In this document: one piece after another, positions 43,544 to 54,000 of the stretch
Position numbering within the stretch: the stretch's first letter is position 1
Layout of the letters: each line of letters opens with the position of its first letter
Assembly (NCBI RefSeq): GCF_003014755.1
Contig: NZ_PYAW01000003.1
Coordinates: forward strand, 372,001 to 436,000
DNA length: 64,000 bases
DNA from: Chitinophaga niastensis
GTDB taxonomy: Bacteria > Bacteroidota > Bacteroidia > Chitinophagales > Chitinophagaceae
Reading direction: 5' to 3'
Program-made: the position numbers and the translations under genes
Notes under the pieces: generated by a model
The model's database searches: none
The model's input: the letters and a program-made list of their open reading frames with translations, nothing else
Told to the model about the DNA's origin: nothing

Positions 43544-44402
43544 GTATCAGTTTTTGAAAAGCCAGCACATTGGCGCCGGTACGTGGTCCCAGGTATACAA
43601 TATCATGTTCTTCTATCCGGTAAATGCGGTTGTTACGCGCTGCTTTGGTACCGGCAACACCTGGCAGTTCTTTTATTTTTTCTACACTACCCAGTCGGTC
43701 ATAGCCAAAATCAGTGAGTAGTATCACATCAGGATCCGATTGTGCAATCAGTTCTGCAGACACCTGCTGCATGCCTTTGTCGCCCCCGATAGGAATAACG
43801 CCCCCTGCCCATCCGATCATTTTTGCAGCCGTGCTTTTTTGCGTGATGGCGAGATAAATATTCATAGCGCGACCAAAATGAATGATCACTACTTTCGGTG
43901 TATCCGTATATTGGTGCGCGTTAGTAAGTGCCTGGTTCATTTCCAGATCCAGCTTTTTACAAAGACTATCTGCCTGCGGCACTTTTTTGAAGTAGTTACC
44001 CAGCTGCTGTATCATGGCTTTGTCCTGCTCAATAGTGTATACACTGTCGGCGAAGGTTTTCATTGGTATCTGCATTTTTTGCAGCTGCCGCATTACCTGT
44101 TCGGGGCCTATGTTATTGTCGTGCACCACCAGCGTTGGGTTTTGCGCGATAATACCTTCTGTACTCAGGGCACGATGATAACCTACTGTTGGCAGCGACT
44201 TTATCGCTGGCGGATAAGTACTGGAAAGGTCTACTGCTACCAGGTTTTTTTCAGCTCCCAGTGCATAAATAACTTCGTTGTATTGTTTGGATAAACAAAC
44301 AATACGTGTGGCTGTTTCTTTGTTATTATTACTGTTACCAAATCTTCCGCAGGAAGTAATGGTAACAGTAATGGCTATATGAATAATATGTTTTAATCTC
44401 AT
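43530..44402 (-). CDS. hmuT: Haem/siderophore-type ABC substrate-binding protein (HmuT-like)
   Basis: 290 residues, a periplasmic-binding (class III) fold. The signal ends ITVTITSCGRFGN, a likely lipoprotein Cys. Motifs: RIVCLSKQYNEVIYALGAEK, YPPAIKSLPTVGYHRALSTE, IAQSDPDVILLTDFGYDRLG and the helix-linked QKLIHAAK end. The YHRALS stretch matches the region that holds the axial Tyr in known HmuT-type haem binders. It passes substrate to HmuU. It follows the receptor gene by 3 bases. Confidence 0.85.
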   Translation of the reverse strand: MRLKHIIHIAITVTITSCGRFGNSNNNKETATRIVCLSKQYNEVIYALGAEKNLVAVDLSSTYPPAIKSLPTVGYHRALSTEGIIAQNPTLVVHDNNIGPEQVMRQLQKMQIPMKTFADSVYTIEQDKAMIQQLGNYFKKVPQADSLCKKLDLEMNQALTNAHQYTDTPKVVIIHFGRAMNIYLAITQKSTAAKMIGWAGGVIPIGGDKGMQQVSAELIAQSDPDVILLTDFGYDRLGSVEKIKELPGVAGTKAARNNRIYRIEEHDIVYLGPRTGANVLAFQKLIHAAK

Positions 44403-44405
44403 TAT

Positions 44406-46730
44406 TTAAAATTTATAGCTAAGGTTAAATCCGCTGTACCACGTGGCTTTATAAGGGCCGGGAAGATATATATTCGGCGTCGCTCCGCTGAAATTAGCAT
44501 TCAAAAATACCATCGTATAATACCGGCTGCCAGTGATATTATTACCACCTGCAAATACATCCAGATTAAAATGTTTTCCCAGGGAATGCTTGTACCCTAA
44601 TTTGGCCTGCAATAACGTATAGGCATCAGCGTAGTGATTATTATCGTAGGTAATAGGCATTTTATCTACATACTGCAAAGTAGTATTCAGGTAAACGCCC
44701 CATTTGGTAATAAAATCTATTCCACCGTTGAAAAGATGCGGTGCTACGCCGGAAGCTTTGTTACCGCTGTAGTCAATAGTTTTGGGATTATTGTTATTAT
44801 CACTTTTAAAATGATCATAGGTAAAGTTGGAATACGTATAACTGATAAACGGGCGTATCAGTGAAAATACAATTGGTTTATCATACCGTATAGTATAAGC
44901 CAGGTCCACTTCTGCACCGCGGTTTTGTTGTCCGCCGGCATTGGAGGTAACAGTATACAATACAGTGCCGGTATTATCTGTTATCGCCTGTGAGGTGAGT
45001 TTATCCTTTATCTCCATGTCAAATACAGCCAGCTGAAAAGACAGTCTTTCCTGCAACAGGTTTCCTTTTGCGCCCACCTCATACTGTATTGATTTTTCAG
45101 GTTGCAGGTCTTTATTAACCTGGCTGATCTGTGGAATAATCACCTGTCCGGAGGTAGGTGCGGAATAACCTTTGCTTACACCCGCATATACTGATACCGC
45201 CTCATTCAGCGATTTCAATACAGTAATTTGTGGGGTAACTACGGGTGTAAATGTTTTATGTCCTGATTGGTCTTTGTGAGTAGGATTTGCTGAATTGGCT
45301 AAACGGTCGGTAATGCCATATTCAATATAATTATTGCTTACACCTGCCGTGACCGTAAAACCCTGCGGCAGTTTTATCTCCCACTGTGTGAAGATGTTAT
45401 ATTGCATGGTAGCCAGTTCCAGATCACCACCAAGCGCACCGGGTACATTATTGGCGAGGCCATAACTCTTTTTAAAAGAATTTGTTTTCTGGTATTCTGC
45501 GCCAATTGTACCATTCCAGGTAATGGCGTTGCCTGCGAAGTTCAATCCCAATGCAGTACGTGCACCAAGATTCTGCACCATATTGCTGGATAACCCTACT
45601 GCAAATGCCTGCGATTGTTTATATCCGCTGAAGTAAGCGCTGGTAAGATTGCTCACATGGGAAGAAAATGCGTAGTTATGGGAAAGCCCTGCACGATAGG
45701 TTTCAAACGCTACATAACCGTGATTATTCAGATAAGGCACTTCACCTGTATCTTTTTTCTGTGCAAACTGTATACTGTCCAGTTGCCCTGCCAGCTGATC
45801 ATTAGAACTGTTATAGGCAGTATAAACAGAGAAGGTTTGTTTATCATTTGGATGAAAATCACCGATGAAGGAAACAAAATCTTTTTTAGAGGCGCTGTTG
45901 ATGCGATAGCTATCATAGTTCTGATGTCCGTAGTTCAGCATAACAGAAGATTTATCATCCGCATATTCCACGCGTGTATTGGTACGGAACAAACCGTAGC
46001 TGCCTGCCAGTGCTTCCTGTGTAATGCGGGTGCCCAGGGTAGCCGGTTTTAATGTATACATTTTCAGTACACCTCCAATGCCGCTGCCATACAAGCTGGA
46101 AGCAGGTCCTTTGATCACCTCCACGCGGCCTAATATAGAAAAATCAATATCATCCAGGATGGTAGTGCCTTCCGCATCTGTAACCGGAATACCGTTCAGA
46201 TAAGCTTTATAGCCGGTGCCATTAAAATTGGTACCGTTGCCATATCCGCGGATGGTGATACGCTGTCCGCCTGACATGGTCCTCTTTTCCATTCTTACGC
46301 CCGGCACCAGGTTCAGGGTATTTTCAAAGAACAATCCATCATTACGTTGCAGGTCCTGCCGGGTAAGTATGGCAACAGATTTAGGCACCAACAGGTTGCC
46401 CTTGGCAGTTGCGGCATTTACCGTTATTTCATTCAGGTTATAGCTGGCCGCTGTAAGGCCTATCATGAGTTGTTTGTTGCCATCTTTACCTTGTACCGTT
46501 TGCGGATCATAGCCCGCTGCCATTACAGTAAAGGCATAGCTGTTATTACAGTCCAGGTTGAAATTACCTGTCACATCTGTTGTTGCTAATATTTTGCCGT
46601 CAGCAGATATAAACGCGCCCTTCACGGGTACCTGCGTATAGATATCATATACTTTTCCATGCAGGGTTTGCTGTGCATAGCATTGTAAGGATATGGCTGT
46701 CATCAGCAGCCAGGTAGTAATTGCTCTCAT
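44406..46730 (-). CDS. TonB-dependent outer-membrane receptor of the haem/siderophore uptake operon
   Basis: 774 residues with signal peptide (AITTWLLMTAISLQCYAQ). A short carboxypeptidase-like domain (LHGKVYDIYTQVPVKGAFIS) is followed by a plug (VPKSVAILTRQDLQRNDGLF, FENTLNLVPGVRMEKRTMSG, VEVIKGPASSLYGSGIGGVL) and a 22-strand barrel ending WYSGFNLSYKF. It is the outer membrane step of the pathway completed by HmuTUV, and is the first gene of a four-gene run with 3-base, 14-base and 1-base junctions. The ATGA at its start joins it to a short upstream frame. Confidence 0.92.
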   Translation of the reverse strand: MRAITTWLLMTAISLQCYAQQTLHGKVYDIYTQVPVKGAFISADGKILATTDVTGNFNLDCNNSYAFTVMAAGYDPQTVQGKDGNKQLMIGLTAASYNLNEITVNAATAKGNLLVPKSVAILTRQDLQRNDGLFFENTLNLVPGVRMEKRTMSGGQRITIRGYGNGTNFNGTGYKAYLNGIPVTDAEGTTILDDIDFSILGRVEVIKGPASSLYGSGIGGVLKMYTLKPATLGTRITQEALAGSYGLFRTNTRVEYADDKSSVMLNYGHQNYDSYRINSASKKDFVSFIGDFHPNDKQTFSVYTAYNSSNDQLAGQLDSIQFAQKKDTGEVPYLNNHGYVAFETYRAGLSHNYAFSSHVSNLTSAYFSGYKQSQAFAVGLSSNMVQNLGARTALGLNFAGNAITWNGTIGAEYQKTNSFKKSYGLANNVPGALGGDLELATMQYNIFTQWEIKLPQGFTVTAGVSNNYIEYGITDRLANSANPTHKDQSGHKTFTPVVTPQITVLKSLNEAVSVYAGVSKGYSAPTSGQVIIPQISQVNKDLQPEKSIQYEVGAKGNLLQERLSFQLAVFDMEIKDKLTSQAITDNTGTVLYTVTSNAGGQQNRGAEVDLAYTIRYDKPIVFSLIRPFISYTYSNFTYDHFKSDNNNNPKTIDYSGNKASGVAPHLFNGGIDFITKWGVYLNTTLQYVDKMPITYDNNHYADAYTLLQAKLGYKHSLGKHFNLDVFAGGNNITGSRYYTMVFLNANFSGATPNIYLPGPYKATWYSGFNLSYKF

Positions 46731-46822
46731 TCGTTTTTTTGCTTATTATGTTCAGGATAGTGGTTAAATGCGGCGTCTGTGGATCCGGTATTATGCTGTA
46801 TTAACGGGTAAAAGGCAGGCAT
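46727..46822 (-). CDS. Possible 31-residue leader ORF overlapping the receptor start
   Basis: The frame starts ATGCCTGCC, encodes a His/Asn-rich peptide (beginning MPAFYPLIQHNTGSTDAAF, then NHYPEH), and ends in TGA that overlaps the ATG of the receptor as ATGA. This is a layout for translational coupling. It has no homology support and could be chance in this AT-poor stretch. Confidence 0.35.
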   Translation of the reverse strand: MPAFYPLIQHNTGSTDAAFNHYPEHNKQKNE

Positions 46823-46865
46823 GCAGGGTCATAGCAATGCCATTGTGCGTAAAGTTTTTTTTCAT
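46791..46865 (-). CDS. Possible 24-residue upstream leader ORF
   Basis: Begins MKKNFTHNGIAMTLHACLLP, after an AT-rich stretch and A-rich leader, and overlaps the first part of the other leader ORF in a different frame. A metal- or haem-responsive leader peptide is one idea (His and Cys present). Weak evidence. Confidence 0.25.
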   Translation of the reverse strand: MKKNFTHNGIAMTLHACLLPVNTA

Positions 46866-47370
46866 TGCAAAATGTTGATTAAGGATGATTACAAACTAGT
46901 TGGCCAGTGATGTGCGGGTCATTGTTCACAATAAAGTCGGGTTCATCAGGGGGCGGTCATTTATGCTATTGCACAGCACACGCTGGATCTTGGTTGAGTG
47001 GTCTTACAGTTGATTCTTTTCTCTTTTAATTGGTCTCACTCATTTCGTTTTTCATTTACTACCGGGTCAAAAAGCCCTGCAGTAATGTGGATAGGAGCTT
47101 TCATTGTTCATTGACAGATTAGTGATAAAATAAATGGTAAGTCGTACTAAGATTATAAAAGTAATAAAAAATTATCTTGTTCCTAATTTTTCCCTGACTT
47201 TCTACATTATTTCTGCTAACACGTTAGAGCTAAGTGTTTTATTCATTACTACCGATGTTATTTCCATCTTAATTCAGATTTGGCATAGGGAAGTTACTAC
47301 AGTATCATTGGATTTCAAATGTTACAAGCAATTTGACAAATCCATGTTCTATGGCTGAGGGTAAAAAATA
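46866..47370. other. Upstream region of the haem/siderophore operon; no gene seen
   Basis: About 500 bases between the leader ORFs and the terminator of the RHS operon. It should hold the uptake-operon promoter. I looked for a cobalamin-riboswitch B12 box and a Fur-like palindrome and found neither. No conserved frame is visible; short AT-rich tracts dominate its right half. Confidence 0.5.
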
Positions 47371-47406
47371 CAAATTGACATCAGATTGTAATCTGATGTC
47401 AATTTG
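47371..47406 (-). terminator. Strong intrinsic terminator closing the RHS operon
   Basis: A 17-bp perfect stem (c aaattgacatcagatt / aatctgatgtcaattt g) with a 2-base loop; on the minus strand it is followed by a T-rich run. It lies 31 bases beyond the stop of the 183-aa gene and would end all four RHS-operon genes. Confidence 0.85.
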
Positions 47407-47437
47407 CCGGATTCGTTCGGTGTGGTTGTTGATATGC

Positions 47438-47989
47438 TTATTCCACCTTTTTAATTACAGCAGTGCACTCAGCAGGAAAATCCTTGCCGCAGTTATTATT
47501 CAGGATACAATAACTGATCTTCTCTCCAAAAGTAAATCGTTGTATAATATAACCTTGTACCGGGCTATATTTCTTCACTGTATCATTAAAAGAAAACAGA
47601 TACGCTGCTTTATAATAATTCAAATCCATGATCTTATCAGGCATTTTACCCTTTTCTGCCTGGATTGCTGACGTATCCTGCACAATGGCAAATAACCCAA
47701 ACGATTGTTTGAATGTGTCAATAATTTCAGACCTGGATGCGTACTTCTTTTTGCTTAAAGCACATATAACGGAATCTATTTTCAAGGGCATATTTGATTT
47801 AAGCAGATATAAATCACCGATGTTTACGGAAGCAACTTCAATAAAGTTAGATGCATAAATCCCATTAAAAGCAATAATGTAACTGTTTGTACTCACTTCC
47901 ACTGTTTGTGCAAAAGAAGAATAGTACCCGATAGTTAAAAAGTATGTCAGCAGACTTATCTTAAATATTTTCTTGGCTTTTAGTTTCAT
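47438..47989 (-). CDS. Small exported protein downstream of the RHS toxin (candidate immunity)
   Basis: 183 residues with signal peptide (ISLLTYFLTIGYYSSFAQ). The mature protein has no recognised domain; Cys residues (ICALSKKKY, ISYCILNNNCGKDFPAEC) suggest disulfides in the periplasm. It lies 16 bases after the RHS gene on the same strand and is the last gene before the terminator. Polymorphic toxins are usually followed by their immunity gene, so this is a candidate neutraliser of the HEVTH tip; that is inference from position only. Confidence 0.7.
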   Translation of the reverse strand: MKLKAKKIFKISLLTYFLTIGYYSSFAQTVEVSTNSYIIAFNGIYASNFIEVASVNIGDLYLLKSNMPLKIDSVICALSKKKYASRSEIIDTFKQSFGLFAIVQDTSAIQAEKGKMPDKIMDLNYYKAAYLFSFNDTVKKYSPVQGYIIQRFTFGEKISYCILNNNCGKDFPAECTAVIKKVE

Positions 47990-48005
47990 AAACTAAGAAT
48001 TTTAA

Positions 48006-51000
48006 TTAGGGATGCACCGCTCCGGCCGCAGCTCCTGCAGCAGCTGCGGCAGCCGGATCTACGGCCGGAGCCGGTCTTTGTGGTACTGATTGTAATATGT
48101 CTGATACGTTGGTTTGAGTCACTCCTTTCAAACCATCAAACGATACCGTTGTCTTTTGGTCAGGGCTTGATTTGATCTGCCCGGGGAAGCTGAAAACAGC
48201 AGTACCATAATTTAATATCCCGCCTCCGGCCCCCGCGTGTCCGGCAGGCGTATTATCAGGGTCCCTGACTTCTTTCAGCGGATGCAACCGCAAAAAGAAG
48301 TGGGTAACCTCATGTGCTAAAGTATGGCTTTTTTGGTTTCTCGCACTGTAATACTGATCGTTTACACTAATATTAAATCCGTGCTCAAAATAACCATCTT
48401 CTGTTACCGGCAAATTTGTTGGCTCAGCAGGAACAACCTGTTCAGATATGTGTTGCCGTTGCACTATCACACCTCTATATTCAGTTTTTCCTGCTTCATT
48501 AAGCTTTGCAAATTTATCATCTCCTGCAAGCGTTTTATGCTTACTATCAATAGTGCCCTTGTCATCAACCTGAAAAGTGGTGACATTAAATTTCCAGACA
48601 ACATCGTGACCTTCGGCATCTTTAAATTTGTCATCTTTAAATTCCTGCTTCAAATCACTTTCCACACTCTTTTTAACATCTGCATCATCCGCCGGAGTTT
48701 TTGAGTAAAAATGAACAGACTTCTCGTTTCTGGATATGGCAACATACACATCCACCTCAACAACACGCTTCATAGTAGTTTTACCTTTTTTATCTGTATG
48801 CGCCTCTAAATACTGTACTCCTTCCAGGCCATCTAAATCAACCGCCCGAATAGGTGTATTACTTGCAAATTGATAAGGTGTTAATTCAGGATACTTCTTT
48901 TGTAATGGGTCTATACTTAAAAACCGTCCTAACCTCGGATTATAAATCCTGAATCCATAATCATACACATTCCCCTGGCCATACACTTCGTCAGATTTTT
49001 CTTTTCCATTAAATCCATACCTGTACCCCTCTTTACTATAACTCCTGCCTACCAGTGTCATCCCAAATGGCGCATAGTCGCTTGCACTCATTATATCTGC
49101 ATCATACCCATTATTTGCAAAGAACTTCTTATCGGATACGGTAAGCAATACGTTACCCAAATGATTGTTCATTTCATACTGCCGGGTACCGCGTAGCTGC
49201 TGGTCGCTATAGGTAGCGCCTAACTTGCCCAGGTATTGTGAAGGTAGGGAAACGTTGTTATTTAATATTGCGTTTCTGTTTATTGTCCCCAGCCTGCTGC
49301 TACCATATACATACTGCTCATTTAAGGTTACCCGGTTACCGTTATTATCCAGTTGGTACACCGACAGTGTATTTCCCTGAGCATCACGGGCATACCAGGT
49401 AAAAACAGATTTACCTTTTGTCCGTACTTCCTTGCTGATGCGGTTACCTGCTACATCGTAAGTGTATGCAATAGTGCTTCCATCTGCTTTCGTTATCTTC
49501 TTTATTTTTCCGTATAATGTCCACTCTATATTATTTATACCTTCTTTAAAATCTTTTATGAGATTACCAATTGCATCATAAGTATAATTGCCCGGCGCCT
49601 GGTTATCAATATCCTCACTATACGCAGCATCCCCAACTGCATCCTTTACATAATCCAGCAGGTTGGTGCCATTTCTATACTGATAGGTAAGCTGATCCAT
49701 GGCTGGCTTGTCCGCACGGCCATCACGCCTGTACGTTTGTATATTACCGTTAGCATCATAAACAATACGCTCACTGTAAGCATTGGTGGGCGTAATAGCG
49801 CTCCAGTTGTTACGCAGGCTATCAAAACCTTTATAGGCATCCATACTGACCAGGCGATTCAACTGATCATAACGGTAGTTATACAATTGCGTTTGCAGGC
49901 CTTTGATGCTGACATGCATGCTGCTGATATTGCCGTTAAACAAGTCTTTGTAAACGGTACTACCCAAATAGCCACCGGCACTGGCAAATGGCTGTACACC
50001 GGCATTGATGGCTTTATAATCGCCCATATAATAGCTGAGGCTATAACCAAATGCATCACGGCTTGCGAGGCCTGCACCATCTCCATTCATATCAAATGCC
50101 GGATTCAGTGCCGTGCTATTTACCCCTTTCATCCAGCCCTGCAGGGTATAAGCATAATCCAGCCCCTGTACCCTGTTCTGTCCTGTTTCCTGACGGGCCA
50201 GCGAACCATGTTTATAGTAGGTATAACGGCTTTCATGTTCTTCCACATTCTTATCGCCAATATAAGCCGACCGGGTACTGATGTATACATCTGTTAACCG
50301 GTTTACCGCGTCATATTCATAACGGTGATACAATGCATCTGCCTTACCCGGCTGATAGCTCACCAGGTTTACCTTGCCGCTGATCAGGTCATAGCCGTAA
50401 GCCACCAGCTTAAACTGGTTATAACCATTTTGCGACATGGCACCGGTGCGATAATGATGTAATAAAGTATCTACATTCCCATGTACATCATAGCTGTAAT
50501 AAATACCATAATCATAATTGAGATAAGTAGGTATATATATGCCATTTACAAATCCACCATACTGTAGTTGCGCAAAGTATTGCGCATAACTTACACGGTT
50601 GCGCAACGCGTAGGCTTTCTGGTTAAACTCATTGTATAAACTATTGATAGTGGGAGATGCAACATCATATACTGTGCGGGTTACCTGCTGCTGCGGATAA
50701 CGATTATTGGCATAGTTGATCCAGCTGTTTAATGATACCGGGTTTGCAGATATCGTATTAGTGATCTGGTTAGGTTGTTCTTTCTCTCCTACTTCTGTTA
50801 TCCTGCCCATTACATCATATGCAGTGTAACTGTATTTATTGCTTTTTAATTGCTCCGCATTCCTGCTTACTGCCAATCTTCCCAGTCTGTCATACCAGAA
50901 GCTGCTGGTACCGGCATCTGGTGTATACTGGCTCACTATATTATTCAGGCTGTTATAACGATATATAGTAGCCATGGTGTGAGCAGGCGCCTGTAACTGT

Positions 51001-54000
51001 CCGGCAGCACGTTTTTGCGCTACCTGGTCCAGCCAGGCTTTATTACGGTTAGGCTGCACACCTGCAGGAGGTACTGTTTTTATCAGATTACCCGACTGAT
51101 TGTAATAATACAACGTGTAGTGGTATTCACTTACTGGATGCAACACGGCAAATTGTTCGTAAGCACCGGCACTCAAACATTTGCGGCTGTAGCTATCGGC
51201 AAAGTTGCCCACCAGCGAGTCTTTATAGTGACGGAATATTTCTGAGGCAGCGGCATATGCCAGCGATATACTGTCTTTACAAGGGTCCGGCTGTACATCA
51301 GTAATTGTCTCAAAGGACGGCCGGGCGAAGCTACAAAGCAATAACGTATCCGGATACACGCTTTTGCTAACGCAAGGTGTACCCGGCGTTGCAGTAGCAC
51401 AATTATTATCAATATCCAATCTGCCTTTTGAAGAGAACAGGCTCTTTATAGCCACCAGCCCCAGTTGGGTGCCCAATGCATTATTTACAAATGTGGTAAA
51501 TACATCGCAGCGGGCAGCGGTATAGTTTACTACTAAAGTAGCTCCTTTACCGACAGGCAAACTGCTTCCTACGCCACCGAATGTATACCGTTTATAGGCA
51601 TTGCTCTCATCGTTGAGATCCAATACAAACGGATAGTTCACTGCACTGGCATGCACGGCATCGTAATGCGGCTTTAACATGGCCAGCATATCAAGACCAG
51701 GGAAATCCTGGTTACTATAAAAATCACCGGACGAACCTATATTGGCTATTTGTGTTACCGTTGGAATTATTCCCTGAGGAGCACCATCATGAAATGGTTG
51801 GCTTACCCAAACAGTGGAACTGGGAATATAAAGCCCTGTTACACCAGATAAGACACCATTAACATTCATATTAGCGGCATACCTGAAATGCGCTGCACCA
51901 TTACTCCATGGATACATCATGGCAGATAGGCTCAGCTGCGCAGCGGTAATATTTGCATTGCCAGGTATTACATTCAGATCCAGGTGAAAACTACTGCGCT
52001 CCGTATACCAGTAACCACTGGTCCAGGTACCGGCTTCCAGGTATGGATACGTTGGATCCGGACGACCGGTAACATCCACGTTACCATCGTTACCAAAATA
52101 AGTGTGCAGCAATTTATACATTGGCACATTTACCGGTTCACTGATGATATTGTTGCCTGCAGGATAGCGCTGTATGAAACGGTTCCAGATGTTTTGCAAT
52201 GTGTCCTGCCGTACATATACCGTATCACTCCAGGGCAGCTGATTCAGCTTATAGCCGCAGCCATTCACCAGCCAGTCGGCATAATTGGCGTACGTATAGC
52301 CGTTGCCCCCTGATCCCAGGTATTGTGCAAAGTACCATTCAAACAATTGCTTTGCATTCATGGTGGTATCTACCCACTGTCCGCTGATAATTGTTGAGCC
52401 GGCAGCAGGTGCCAGCATGCGGGCAGCTTTGTGGTTGATCATCGCTGTATCAGGCAACGGTGTTGCTTCCTGCACAGGAGCAGTAGAGAGTGCGCGCGCA
52501 GAAAGAGCGGCAGCGCCGCCACCACCTGGAAGATATATCTTAAAAGTAGCTCCATTCAGATGTCCCGGAAAATCGGCGATGAAGTTTTTATATGTTTCGC
52601 TCAACAGCGCACAATTAATAGTTGCCGGCATCACCACACCAGCAGCAGGAACGTTCAGGATATCCGGAACAGTGCTGCAAGGTGTGCTTGTGCTACAACT
52701 ATTATCAGCAGGCGATCCGGTATAAGCAGGTGCATCATTGCAGTTATCATTAATACTTAATGCTGCATGGTATTTATATAAGTCTTTTATTTCTGTAACA
52801 TTCAGACTTGTACCCAGTACATTATTTACAAATGCAGTGAATACATCACAACGTGCGGCAGTGTAAGAAACATTTAACCGATTGCTGAATGCGTAACGGC
52901 CATCCTTATGCAAATCGCCCTCTATTACAGCGAAAGCAAACGGATAATTTACTTTTACAGCACTTACATTATTGTAGGCAGACTGCACCAATGCAGTAGC
53001 ATCCAGGCTCGTAAAATCCTGTGCACTGATAAAAGTAGTTGTTGAACAACATACTATTCCATCCGTAACAGTAGGTATTACAACAGTTGCTGTGCCTAAC
53101 TGCGATGGGGCTTGCAACAGATTATTTACTCCCGGAATAAAGAACCCACCGGCCATACTTATCTGGGCATGCGGGTTATCATTAATGTTACGATAATGTG
53201 CAGATCCAAAGCTGCAATTGCCTGTACTACCCCCCGGATTGCAGGAAACCCCTTGCCAGTCATACAAGCTATAGGTAGCACTGGTGATGCTGGCATTTAA
53301 AGGCAGTAAACCCATCTTCACCGGTAAATAGGACCGTTCCTCTATTGTAAGTCCGGGCACACCATTAAGAGATCCGTTAGCAGCACGCTCCATCACCGGG
53401 CCAGGAAAATGACCCACATCCCATTTATCGTATACATAGCCATTTACCCATTGCGTTTGATTATATCCCTGGAACACATCCACAAAAGATAATACCGGTG
53501 GCTGGTTGCTGCCACCTATGTCAATCGTTTCACTAATGGTTGATTGACTGGCAGGATATTTATTATTGAATTGATTCCAGATCTGTTGTAATGCTGATTT
53601 ATCTGCATAAACAGTATCGGTACTCCATGGCAGCTGATGCAATTTATATCCGCAGCTGTTGATGAGCCAGTCGGCATAATTCAGGTACGTATATCCCTGA
53701 CCTTGTAACCCAAGCTGACTCGTAAACCACCATTCAAAAAGTTGTTTCGCATCGAGGGTGGTATCTACCCATGTACCGGTAGGGGTAGGCGGAGGGGCTA
53801 CCGCCAGCGCCGTTGCTGACATAGTTGCAACCGTTGTATTTGTTGGGGCAGGGGTGCTTCCACTTCCCGGCTGCGGGAAGACAGTTACCTTACCCATTGC
53901 ATCATGCACCGTTGTTAACTGCTCACCGGTTTGCGGATCAGTAACAGTAGTTGTATCAGGGAAAGTGTGTACGGAACTGGCAACAGTAGCCATACGTGCA

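Noticed and set aside
46731-47370. Cobalamin riboswitch or Fur box upstream of the TonB receptor
   Set aside because: No B12-box-like core and no GATAATGATAATCATTATC-like palindrome could be found on either strand, though only inspection by eye was possible.
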